Shown here: positions 11,401 to 18,214 of the stretch, piece by piece | Position numbering within the stretch: position 1 is the stretch's first letter | How the letters are laid out: every line of letters starts with the position of its first letter | Source: Kosakonia sp. H02 | Lineage (GTDB): Bacteria > Pseudomonadota > Gammaproteobacteria > Enterobacterales > Enterobacteriaceae | NCBI GenBank assembly: GCA_030704225.1 | Contig: CP131915.1 | Span: 3,100,001 to 3,164,000, forward strand | Length of the DNA: 64,000 nt | Direction of reading: 5' to 3' | The notes under the pieces: generated by a model | Database searches by the model: none | What the model was told of the DNA's origin: nothing | Seen by the model: the letters and a program-made list of their open reading frames with translations, nothing else | Position numbers and translations under genes: made by a program

Positions 11401-14400
11401 GCGAGTTGCGATTCGTCCGTCGCGTGAATCACAAACTCTGCCGTGGGAAGCGGCAGACCCGCGTCGGCGATTAACAGCGTTGCGCCAGCGTCATCCATCA
11501 TCATTTGCTGGCGTTCCAGCGGATCGGTGGTGCGTAGCGGCAAATAAGCGCCACCGGCTTTAATCACCGCCAGCGTGGCGATGACCGCCTCGACAGAGTG
11601 CTTCATCAGCAGCCCGGCGCAGAACGTTTTCCCCTGGGCGAGTTCAATAAGCCGGTGCGCCAGGCGGTTGGCTGCCTGATTCAACTGGTGATAGGTAAGT
11701 GTTTTGCTGCCTTCTTTGACCGCCACTGCATTGGGCGAGCACAAGACCTGGCGTTCAAACAGCCCGGCTAATGAAGGCTCAGGCAGCGCGACGGTTGTCG
11801 CGTTCCACGTGTTGAGCAGGGTTTCGCGCTGGGCGGCATTCAACAACGCCAGTTCGCCGATGCGGGTTGCCGGATGGCTTGCCATGATGTCTATGACCTG
11901 GACTAACCGCTCAGCAAAGCCGCTCACGGTGCCCGCATCATAAAGATCGGTGGCGTATTCGATATGCCCGCTTAAACGCGCGTGCTGTTCATCGACGTTA
12001 AAATTGAACAGCAGGTCGAATTTAGCCGTGGTAGTGGGTAAATCGAGCTGCTCAACCTGTAATTGCGGGAAGGTAACCGCTTGTGGCCACGGTGTGTCGA
12101 CCGCCAGCATGACCTGGAACAGCGGGTGTTTCGCGAGCGAGCGGTCCGGGGCAAGTTCCTCAACGATCCGCTCAAAAGGCACATCCTGGTGTTCATTGGC
12201 TTCCAGCACGGCATTGCGCGCCAGTTCGATAAGGGTGGTCAGCTCAGGGTTACCGGCGGCCTGCGTGCGCAGTACGGCAGTGTTGGCGAAATAACCGATC
12301 ATCGGGATTTGTGCGACATCGGTACGGCCGAAGATCGGCGTGCCAATTACAATGTCGTCACCGGCACCCATACGGTGTAGCAACGCCACCAGCGCGGCGT
12401 GGAGTAGCATAAACAGGCTCGCGCCCGTTGTCGTGCTCAGGGACGTTAAACGCTGGAAAACGTCGGTCGGAAGCGTGAACGCCACGCGATCGCCAGCATA
12501 ACGGGCGCGCGCCGGACGTGGGCGATCCCCGGCCAGCGTCACCTCTTCCGGTAAGCCCTGCAATTGCGTGCGCCAGTAGTCCATTTGCTGTGCGAACAGT
12601 GAACCTGCGCCTTGCGCTTCGCTAAGCAGCGCGCGTTGCCACAGCGCATAATCCGCATATTGCACCGGCAGCGCTGCGAGTTGCGGTGTTTTGCCCATCT
12701 GCCGGGCCTGCCAGCAGAGGCTCAAATCCTGCAACAGCGGGAAGAGGGAACCCCCATCACCAGCCGTGTGATGGATAACCAGCAGCAGGACGTGCTGCTC
12801 TGGCGCAAGCTGGTACAACCAGGCTTTGATGGGCAGTTCCTGATCGAGCGCGAAAACATGCCCGCAATGTTGCCTCAACTGTTCGGTGAGTTGCTCCGCC
12901 GCAATCGCCTGTTGATGCAAGGTAAACGCCACGTCTTGCGGCGCAATAATCTGCTGGCAAGGCGTGTCGTCCTGCTGTGTCAAACGCGTGCGCAAACTTT
13001 CATGGCGGGCGATGACATCAGAGAGGGCTTGTGCCAGCACGGCCGCATCCAGTTTGCCGTTAAGCTGCACCGCCAGCGGCATATTGTAGGCGCTGCCGGG
13101 TGTTATCTGCTCCTGTAACCACAAACGTTGCTGGGCAAATGACATGGGCAGCAGGGCAGGGCGCGGTTGCTCAACCAGCGCAGGCCGCACTGTGGCGGTA
13201 GTGCCAGCCTCAATAAGGGCGCTCAGTTCGGCGACGGTCGGTGTATCAAAAATAGCCTTCAGCGATATTTCACAATTGAAAACCTCACGCACGCGGCTCA
13301 GTAACTTCAGGGCCAGCAGCGAGTGTCCGCCAAGACTAAAGAAGCTGTCGTCGATCCCTGGAGGCGCAATATCCAGGCATTCCGCAAAGAGCTGACACAG
13401 CTTTTCTTGTTGTGGCGTCGAGGGCAGAACCCGGTCGGGCGTAGTGAATGCCGGGATAGGTAACGCCCGACGGTCAATTTTGCCATTCGCCGTGAGCGGG
13501 AAGCGCTCCAGCAGCATAATGACTGCTGGCACCATATAATCCGGCACCTGTTGGCTTAATCCGGCCCGTAGCGCTTCCGGTGAACAGGTTTCGCCTTCGT
13601 GCAGGATGACATATGCAATCAGCCGTTTCTGGCCAGAGGATTTTTCGTCGTGGGCGAGCACCAGCGCCTGTTTTACTGCCGGGAAGGTGTGCAGCGCATT
13701 TTCAATGTCGCCTGGCTCAATACGGTAACCGCGGATTTTGACCTGATTATCCGCGCGCCCCAGAAAGCCTATCTGCATATCCTGATCCCAGCAGGCGATA
13801 TCGCCCGTGCGATACATACGTTTACCAGGGTCACCAAAAGGGTTAGCCACAAAACGTTCGCTGGTTAAATCCGCGCGCTGCAAATAGCCAAACGCCAGGC
13901 CATCACCGGCGATATAGAGTTCGCCTGTCTGCCCTGGCGGTACCGGCTGAAGGGCGCTATCAAGGATATAAACCTGGGTATTGTGGATCGGCAGGCCAAT
14001 GGTGGAGGGCGAGACGTGCGCGGCGGTAAGTTCGCGTGCCGTTGACCAGATGGTCGTTTCTGTTGGCCCGTAGACCTGGATCACCCGGGACGCCAGCGCG
14101 ACCATGCGTTCAGCGAGCGTAGCGGGCAGGGAGTCGCCGCCAACCAACGCCGTCAGATTCGCCATCGACTGGGGTTGATACTCGACTAACCCCTGCCACA
14201 AAGCCGGGGTGCCTTGCAGGTGGGAAATTTGCCGCTGCTCGATTTCTGCGGCCAATAAGTGCGGGTCGCGCGCCGCATCACGCGAAGCAATCACCACAGA
14301 AGCCCCGTTCACCAGCGGCAGGAAAAGTTCCAGCGCAGCGATATCAAAGCCGATGGTGGTGACGGCCAGCAAACGATGCTGCGCTGAAAGCTGTACGTAC

Positions 14401-16298
14401 TGCTGCATCGCCACCATAAAATTAGCTAATGCGTAATGGGGGATCAGCACGCCTTTCGGTGCGCCGGTGGAGCCTGAAGTAAATAAGACATACGCTGCCT
14501 GCTTGAGCAGCGCAGGCGGGTTAACAGGATCATTTTCTGGTTGTGAATTAATGGCGGTGAGTACTTCCTCATCGTCTATTTGACATTGACGGAATTCCGG
14601 AACCAGATGCGATGTCACAGCGGACGTTAATATTAATTTCGGTGTGGCGGTAGCAAGAATATGTTTAATACGTTCGGCGGGATGATCGGGATCTAACGGC
14701 AGGTAAATTGCCCCGGCTTTCATTATTGCCAATATCGTTATTACAATATTTTCTGTGCGCGGTAAAAGTAATGCAATAATTTCACCGGAGCGAACACCTT
14801 GCCCCAGTAAATAATGACTCATTTGGTTAATTCGATCATTTAACTGGGAGTAGGTCAGTACGCTGTTCTGGTAATAGAGCGCAGGTGCTTGCGGTGTTAT
14901 CCTGACCTGCTTTTCAAAGCGTTCGGTTAATGTAAGTGTGGCGGCAGGGTGAAACGTTTTTTTATTTATTTGAGTGAGTTGCTGGTATTCATTGTCGTTT
15001 AATAATGAAGGTGCGCCAATTGCAGTGCCTGGATTTTTCAGTAGCGCAGAAAATAACGCCGTCATTCTCTCATGATGCGCCAGAAGTTGTTGTTCATTAT
15101 AAAGTGCGCTATTGGCATCGAGGCCGAGCACTAATGTATGTTCTTCACCGTAGCCAAAAAAGAAAATACTTAAATCTTCTACCGGGCCATTCGCTGTATT
15201 GACAGGTAATGTTTTTGCACCGTTGAAGGTTAAGTCATCACCAAATAATTCAACGTTAATTGCCGTGTTGAATAAGGGCCGCGTTAGATTCAAAGAACGC
15301 AGTAATTCTTCATGGCGATATTGCTGGTGGCGTAAGGATGTCAGCATCTCTTTCGTCGATAATGTCACGACATCGTTAAGCGAAAGCGCCGGCGATAAAG
15401 TAAAGCGCATTGGCATAATATTGGACATTAATCCGGGGATATTACGCTGTTCCCGCCCTACGCGTGCCGTCATTGGAAAACCAATGACCAGATCCTCGTT
15501 GCCCGTCATGCGGTAAAGGTAAATAGAACTTAATGTCGTGAGCAATTGTGGAAGCGTGTACCCCGAGGCATTCGCCTGCGTGACAATGGCGTCATGAAGC
15601 GTTTTATCCAGGCTAATACGCTGGCGGATGATATGTTCGGACGGTGCGGAGCGTCCAGCGAGGCTTGCTGCTTCTGGCGCGTCGCTAAAGCGCGATATCC
15701 AGTAATCGCGGTCTCGCGCAAACCGGTTCGAACGCCGGTATTCAGCATCATCTGCAATGAGTTTTTTTAAACTGCCAAAAGGAGGGGAAGAAACAGGCTT
15801 TCCAGTAATTAAGCTGTTGTAAATATCAATTGCCCGACGGAGAATCAGCGAGGCGCCAAATCCGTCCAGAAGAATATGGTGGCAGCAGTGGTAATAAACA
15901 TATTTATCTTCTGCTAATTTAATCAGGGAAAAGGTAAAAGCATAGCCCTCAGAGAGGGAAAATAAAGTATTACTATGCGCCGTCATATGTTCAACAGCGG
16001 TGGCCCACGGATCGGCCATCATGCTGAAATCGTAGAATTGTGCCTCATAATCATCGACTGGAGATAATAATTGTTTGACTTCGTTGTTGCTGTAATAAAA
16101 GCGACTATGCATTGAGTCGGCTTCAGAAATCATTCTCTTTATTGCGGCTTTAAATATTGATGGTTCTATAACGCCATCAATTATTAAATACTCGCTAATA
16201 TTATTATTTCCCGGATTCAGTGCGACTTCATTCGCTAACCACATGCCCATTTGAGCTGAAGTTAAAGCGAGATATTCCATGTCATCTGGTGCAGACAT
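5445..16298 (-). CDS. NRPS1, three-module non-ribosomal peptide synthetase with epimerase
   Basis: Complete 3617-residue megasynthase. Order: C (about 1-430, CHHILLDGFG), A (455-960), T (LGGHS), C (1060-1490, HHTAGDGGS), A (1510-2010), T (LGGHS), C (2110-2540, HHIASDGGS), A (2560-3060), T (MGGDS, the form usual before epimerases), E (3165-3600, HHLVVDG, EGHGRE). Pocket codes by alignment to PheA: D-I-L-Q-V-G-V-I-W (Gly-like), D-A-Y-W-V-G-G-T-F (Val-like), D-A-W-T-V-A-A-V-C (Phe). The last residue should leave as D-Phe. The N-terminal C domain resembles the EntF type (GPVEDL segment), so it expects a donor: an acyl or aryl starter, or an upstream peptide not in this window. Start: ATG preceded by GAGG about 8 nt away. 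It follows mbtH and overlaps NRPS2 by 4 nt. The first 1.8 kb of the gene is clearly more AT-rich than the rest. Confidence 0.97.
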   Translation of the reverse strand: MSAPDDMEYLALTSAQMGMWLANEVALNPGNNNISEYLIIDGVIEPSIFKAAIKRMISEADSMHSRFYYSNNEVKQLLSPVDDYEAQFYDFSMMADPWATAVEHMTAHSNTLFSLSEGYAFTFSLIKLAEDKYVYYHCCHHILLDGFGASLILRRAIDIYNSLITGKPVSSPPFGSLKKLIADDAEYRRSNRFARDRDYWISRFSDAPEAASLAGRSAPSEHIIRQRISLDKTLHDAIVTQANASGYTLPQLLTTLSSIYLYRMTGNEDLVIGFPMTARVGREQRNIPGLMSNIMPMRFTLSPALSLNDVVTLSTKEMLTSLRHQQYRHEELLRSLNLTRPLFNTAINVELFGDDLTFNGAKTLPVNTANGPVEDLSIFFFGYGEEHTLVLGLDANSALYNEQQLLAHHERMTALFSALLKNPGTAIGAPSLLNDNEYQQLTQINKKTFHPAATLTLTERFEKQVRITPQAPALYYQNSVLTYSQLNDRINQMSHYLLGQGVRSGEIIALLLPRTENIVITILAIMKAGAIYLPLDPDHPAERIKHILATATPKLILTSAVTSHLVPEFRQCQIDDEEVLTAINSQPENDPVNPPALLKQAAYVLFTSGSTGAPKGVLIPHYALANFMVAMQQYVQLSAQHRLLAVTTIGFDIAALELFLPLVNGASVVIASRDAARDPHLLAAEIEQRQISHLQGTPALWQGLVEYQPQSMANLTALVGGDSLPATLAERMVALASRVIQVYGPTETTIWSTARELTAAHVSPSTIGLPIHNTQVYILDSALQPVPPGQTGELYIAGDGLAFGYLQRADLTSERFVANPFGDPGKRMYRTGDIACWDQDMQIGFLGRADNQVKIRGYRIEPGDIENALHTFPAVKQALVLAHDEKSSGQKRLIAYVILHEGETCSPEALRAGLSQQVPDYMVPAVIMLLERFPLTANGKIDRRALPIPAFTTPDRVLPSTPQQEKLCQLFAECLDIAPPGIDDSFFSLGGHSLLALKLLSRVREVFNCEISLKAIFDTPTVAELSALIEAGTTATVRPALVEQPRPALLPMSFAQQRLWLQEQITPGSAYNMPLAVQLNGKLDAAVLAQALSDVIARHESLRTRLTQQDDTPCQQIIAPQDVAFTLHQQAIAAEQLTEQLRQHCGHVFALDQELPIKAWLYQLAPEQHVLLLVIHHTAGDGGSLFPLLQDLSLCWQARQMGKTPQLAALPVQYADYALWQRALLSEAQGAGSLFAQQMDYWRTQLQGLPEEVTLAGDRPRPARARYAGDRVAFTLPTDVFQRLTSLSTTTGASLFMLLHAALVALLHRMGAGDDIVIGTPIFGRTDVAQIPMIGYFANTAVLRTQAAGNPELTTLIELARNAVLEANEHQDVPFERIVEELAPDRSLAKHPLFQVMLAVDTPWPQAVTFPQLQVEQLDLPTTTAKFDLLFNFNVDEQHARLSGHIEYATDLYDAGTVSGFAERLVQVIDIMASHPATRIGELALLNAAQRETLLNTWNATTVALPEPSLAGLFERQVLCSPNAVAVKEGSKTLTYHQLNQAANRLAHRLIELAQGKTFCAGLLMKHSVEAVIATLAVIKAGGAYLPLRTTDPLERQQMMMDDAGATLLIADAGLPLPTAEFVIHATDESQLAPTQTNPEPGTTPQSLAYIMYTSGSTGKPKGIAVNQQSVVALALDRRWSPEDHQRVLLHSPAAFDASTYEFWVPLLCGGQLIVAPTGELDIDALAQVIIHEKVTALWLTAGLFRLMAEEHASALKDVRLLVAGGDVLPVAAIRSVMEQCPTLVMMNGYGPTETTTFATSYLMPRIPTDVSVPIGAPVDNMQVYVLDSYLNPVPVGVPGELYIAGLGLARGYQNQPVLTAAHFVANPFSNRGERMYRSGDWVRWREDGVLEYLNRGDQQVKIRGFRIELAEVETALQKHADVAQALVCAVEPNPGNKQLIAYVIARKNAPCDPASLRQALSAQLPDFMVPAMIIPVDKFPLNANGKVDMRALPAAVFNTAQRRSARNEQESTLCTLFAEILGLNEIGIDDNFFALGGHSLMASRLVSKVRRVMQVNPAIRDLFEAPTVAQFAQRLTGGSTLRPALQTREKPAYLSLSAAQRRLWMIDRIEGKKATYNMPLTLELEGELNVPALVAALNDVKQRHESLRTRFKQQPDGSVYQHITDGKAARCALTSRNVLPEDLEKEVLAAAQYAFDLESEDPCRAWLFNVSAQRHVLLFLMHHIASDGGSLSPLLSDLAAAYNARTEGHAPALAPLPVQYADYALWQRELLGQANDAQSLHSRQLAWWRETLQDLPEELPLPTDRPRPQRSSYRGKQWHFEVDTAVYARLLEVAKQRNASLFMVLQAALAVLLGRSGAGNDIPLGTVIAGRTDDALEPLVGFFINTLVLRTDLCGNPTFGELLARVRDRALQAYEHQDLPFENLVEALNPERSLARHPLFQVMLVLQNMAQGEARFDKLETHVATPLLPVAKFDLTFNIEETPTALKGILEYAIDLFDEATAQRLASYFTNLLIAISIDVDVPVSELALFREDERRQILEEWNNTARELPAMTFAGQFEAVALATPDALALSGDGEQLTYAQLNLRANRLANLMMEKGVGAEDIVAIALPRSVSLIVALVATLKTGAAYLPLDPDYPPERLNYMLEHARPALVITHSTFADKLGAQYACLRLDHPAMRGQLADFCAESITLPRTLELDKAAYIIYTSGSTGMPKGVLVTHRGISHLVASQIERLHITAQSRVLQFASPSFDASFWDISMALLSGASLVVADREALSPGRPLYELMRDQHITHATLPPVGLAVMPREPLPMLETLVVAGEACPPELIAFWGTGRRMINAYGPSESTVCATISQPLQANQVPPIGTPILNMQAYVLDAYLQPVAPGVKGELYIAGESLARGYLKRPDLTAERFVANPFGAPGGRMYRTGDLASWNSHGELMFAGRVDHQVKIRGFRIELGEIESRLLQHPQLEQATVIVREDKPGLRQLVGYAVANDENADAAQLRDYLRDYLPDYMVPIAIVLLAAIPVTPNGKIDRRALPAPSFTPVSHSEPTNAQEQLLCTLFAELLNVPQVDSQASFFEMGGDSITAIQLVARARQAGWVITPREVFEHKTVSGLAKVMKATTVAEVTPQIDSVGELPATPIIHWLMENPGEINSFCQATLLQTPEQLDEATLRQMLTWLMEQHDALRLTASRSAHGEITLTIPPALIDEDFVHIVDCQTLTAEALSQRIQAESQFAKQRLDPASGKMVQAVWFRTSPGQPGRLMLMLHHLVVDGVSWRLLAADLHTLWRNIVAGTSPQPLSAGTSFRAWACALSQEALSRASELAHWQAVLNKPDRLLTSRPLDGVTDQIATSDSLQVELPAEYTQPLLGSVPTLFHAGINDVLLCAFALAVNEWRQGSQNDVLLDVEGHGREELPNTDLSQTVGWFTCMYPVRLAPGAAQPGDPRSLGNALKRVKEQLRQLPGNGLGYGLLRYVNSQTRPVLAQLPQAQMGFNYLGRMTAGEEREWHVAKEASLLDTRADASFALPHALSLNAVVEERPTGPVLVANWSWATALHSEETVSVLGKYWFRWLKALSQLSSVPDAGGFTPSDIPLVSLQQEGLSKLQAKWKNKK

Positions 16299-16350
16299 AT
16301 AAGTACCTCAATAATAAAGCAAAAAATGAAAGCTGGAAGGCAATTCGCTA

Positions 16351-16551
16351 TTATTTTGTTTGTAAGCTCTTTGGCTTAATGTCTTTCCAGTTTTCTTCAA
16401 TGTATTGAATGCATGAACTGCGGTTTGCAGGCCCAAAAACAGTATCCCATCCGTCCGGGATCTTTATGAATTCAGGCCACAGAGAGTGTTGATTCTCGTC
16501 ATTTACCAATACCAAAAAAATAAGGTTTTCATTTTCGAATGGGTTGCTCAT
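16351..16551 (-). CDS. MbtH-like protein, NRPS adenylation-domain partner
   Basis: Small protein of 66 residues with the MbtH family signature: N-E-N-Q-x-SLWP at about 18-26, then P-x-GW and a C-terminal W in EENW. MbtH-like proteins bind adenylation domains and are often needed for their solubility and activity, so this is the likely partner of the NRPS1/NRPS2 A domains. It is the first gene of the minus-strand operon, 52 nt upstream of NRPS1. Start ATG has AAGGA about 7 nt upstream. It is divergent from nothing obvious: the upstream side is a 0.5 kb AT-rich gap, so the operon promoter should lie there. Family assignment is firm; the exact A-domain partner is inferred. Confidence 0.95.
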   Translation of the reverse strand: MSNPFENENLIFLVLVNDENQHSLWPEFIKIPDGWDTVFGPANRSSCIQYIEENWKDIKPKSLQTK

Positions 16552-17084
16552 TTACTTGTCCTTGTGGAGGGAGAATTGAAGCTATTGTTTATAGAATAAC
16601 AATCGGGAAGGCAATCAATAAATTATTGGTAATCATGGCGATAATTCTTCATTGCGATCTAAATCACGTTTTTTGGAAATAAATAATAATACGCACAAAT
16701 AAGGTTTTTGGTTTATTTTTAATGATTAAATACTATAGGCTAAAAAAATATATTTTAAGAGGATAAATATTATCTACATTAATAATGTATTGATGATTGC
16801 CATAAATAAAAATATTGAGTAAATAACAGAAAAGGGACGGTGTTTGATGGGGAGTTCATACCCTGGTAATGAAACATCCCCGAAGCCGCAGAGGCCGTAA
16901 TTGCGTGTCATCTTGTTCTGTATTCAACGTTCGCAGTGCCGTTTGCAGCGCCATGATGGTCTGGTGCGAAATCTGGCCCCATAATGCCACTCGCTGGTTT
17001 ACCCGCCTCCGCTCCCCGATTAAAGACAAGTATCACTTTTATGCTGTCCGCAGGAAGCGTTGAGCAGGCCAGGTGCTGACAGAA
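16552..17084. other. AT-rich intergenic region upstream of mbtH-NRPS operon
   Basis: There is no convincing gene in these 533 bases. The half next to mbtH (about 16560-16860) is very AT-rich and should hold the NRPS operon promoter; such DNA in enterobacteria is typically silenced by H-NS (inference). The half next to the DeoR gene (about 16860-17070) has ordinary composition. It carries a minus-strand stretch with protein-like amino-acid use that lacks a start, which could be a decayed gene remnant. I cannot identify it. Confidence 0.6.
16653..16668. promoter_or_regulatory. Possible CRP-type operator upstream of mbtH
   Basis: The sequence TGCGA-N6-TCACG matches the CRP consensus TGTGA-N6-TCACA at 8 of 10 arm positions. 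It lies about 100 bp upstream of the mbtH start, inside the AT-rich gap where the NRPS promoter should be. This is a motif match only; FNR or chance are alternatives. Confidence 0.35.
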
Positions 17085-17111
17085 TTAATCGATAATGATC
17101 ACTTCTGTCAG
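17076..17111. repeat. Inverted repeat spanning the 3' end of the deoR-type gene
   Basis: CTGACAGAA at 17076-17084 is exactly repeated in inverted form at 17103-17111, with 18 nt between, straddling the TAA stop of the DeoR-type regulator. There is no following T-run on the minus strand, so it is not a classical intrinsic terminator. It may be an mRNA 3' stem or a chance symmetry. Confidence 0.4.
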
Positions 17112-17855
17112 GTTTTCCATTTTCTTCAGTTCATCTTCGGGGATACCAGCATCGGTTATGAAGTAATCAATATCTGACCAGTCGCAGAACTGGAACAGGC
17201 CCGAACTGCTGAATTTGGTGCTGTCACTGACCACTACGCGCAGGCGGGCACTTTTCACCATCGCTGATTTAACTTCTGCTTCTTCATACGACGCTGTGCA
17301 AGGGCCATTGCGGTGCTTCAGCCCGTCGCTGCCTAAAAAGACAATGTCAGCGTTGATCGACTGGAAGGCATTGACTCCCCACATGCCGACGGTCGCCAGG
17401 CTGCTTGGCCTGAATTTGCCGCCCACCAGAAAAATATCATTGTCCGTGCCGCTTAGCGGCTGAACGATATTAATCGCATTGGAAATAATGGTCAGACGAC
17501 TTTTCAGTACCAGCGCTTTAGCCACACACTGGACGGTGCTACCCGTATCGAGAATGACCACCCCTTTTTCCGGGATGAGCTGCGCCGCTACATGGGCAAT
17601 TTTGTCTTTGGTCTCAAGATGCTCGGTATTCTTTCTGGCCAGAGGTTGCTCAATCGCCAGAATATTACCGGAAGCGATAGCCCCGCCGTGTCCTTTGGTT
17701 GCGATCCCTTTCTTATCCAGATAAATCAGGTCTTTACGGATCGTCTCAGTAGAAACCGCAAACATTTCCGCAATTTTCCCAACCTTAACGCTGCCTTCGG
17801 ATATCAATATCTGCGCAAGTTTGTTGCGCCTTTCAATCGTCAAAGAGTTAGCCAT
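17085..17855 (-). CDS. DeoR-family transcriptional repressor of the polyol PTS operon
   Basis: DeoR/GlpR-type regulator, 256 residues from the ATG at 17855, which has AAAAAGGT just upstream; an in-frame ATG 19 codons earlier lacks this. The N-terminal winged helix-turn-helix (about 5-55) contains the family pattern VSTETIRKDL. The C-terminal sugar-phosphate sensor domain shows DTGSTV, ISNA and a late DSTKF segment that normally contacts the phosphate. Such proteins usually repress a neighbouring sugar operon until a sugar-phosphate intermediate binds. The gene is divergent from the five-gene polyol cluster starting at 18215, so the 359-bp gap between them probably contains its operators (see the direct repeats at 18127-18184). 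The effector is unknown. It is not close enough to any named DeoR protein for me to give a symbol. Confidence 0.9.
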   Translation of the reverse strand: MANSLTIERRNKLAQILISEGSVKVGKIAEMFAVSTETIRKDLIYLDKKGIATKGHGGAIASGNILAIEQPLARKNTEHLETKDKIAHVAAQLIPEKGVVILDTGSTVQCVAKALVLKSRLTIISNAINIVQPLSGTDNDIFLVGGKFRPSSLATVGMWGVNAFQSINADIVFLGSDGLKHRNGPCTASYEEAEVKSAMVKSARLRVVVSDSTKFSSSGLFQFCDWSDIDYFITDAGIPEDELKKMENLTEVIIID

Positions 17856-18047
17856 GCTAGCTACCTTTTTAAGTTTCTGACAAAGAGGTAAATATAAAGC
17901 CAATTTCTTCAATTCGTTGTTATTTTTCGGCTTTTCATTTTCCTTAGAAAAAGCATTCGCCAGTAATTGAGCGATTTTTTGCCCCTGAAATGGTCCCTGA
18001 ACACTCTACATCATGGCCCCACAATCATACAGATCCTGCGGGAAAAT

Positions 18048-18063
18048 TGTGATTGATCTCCTG
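18048..18063. promoter_or_regulatory. Weak CRP-like half site in the divergent control region
   Basis: TGTGA at 18048-18052 is a perfect CRP left arm, but the right arm is poor. It lies 150 bp before the EIIA gene in the deoR/EIIA gap. PTS sugar operons are commonly CRP-activated, which makes it worth recording, but the match alone is weak. A TTGACA hexamer at 18066-18071 lies just downstream without a well-spaced -10. Confidence 0.25.
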
Positions 18064-18126
18064 TTTTGACATTTATTTGCTTGATAAGTGAACCGTCAGT
18101 TATGAATATTGCGATTGTTGTTGCGA

Positions 18127-18184
18127 TAATTGGGTTTTAAGTTGTGAATTGATGCGCTTTAATGTTGTGAGTAATTGGGTTTTA
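18127..18184. promoter_or_regulatory. Direct-repeat candidate operators of the polyol operon
   Basis: A 13-nt direct repeat (TAATTGGGTTTTA) occurs at 18127-18139 and 18172-18184, spaced 45 bp start to start. A shorter GTTGTGA repeat lies between them at 18141-18147 and 18164-18170. Repeated sites spaced by about four helical turns upstream of the first structural gene suit a DeoR-type repressor (inference). A TGCGATAAT sequence at 18122-18130 could serve as an extended -10. Confidence 0.45.
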
Positions 18185-18214
18185 CAACGGTAACGACCAG
18201 TAGAAGGAGTCAAA

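Noticed and set aside
1..16551. Siderophore synthetase
   Set aside because: Despite the EntF-like first domain and MbtH, no dihydroxybenzoate genes or hydroxamate-type A-domain codes are visible. A Fur-box-like stretch near 16620-16645 matches only about 11 of 19 positions, which is near background.
18066..18094. TTGACA as a -35 for the polyol operon
   Set aside because: No acceptable -10 lies 16-18 nt downstream, so I do not call a promoter there.
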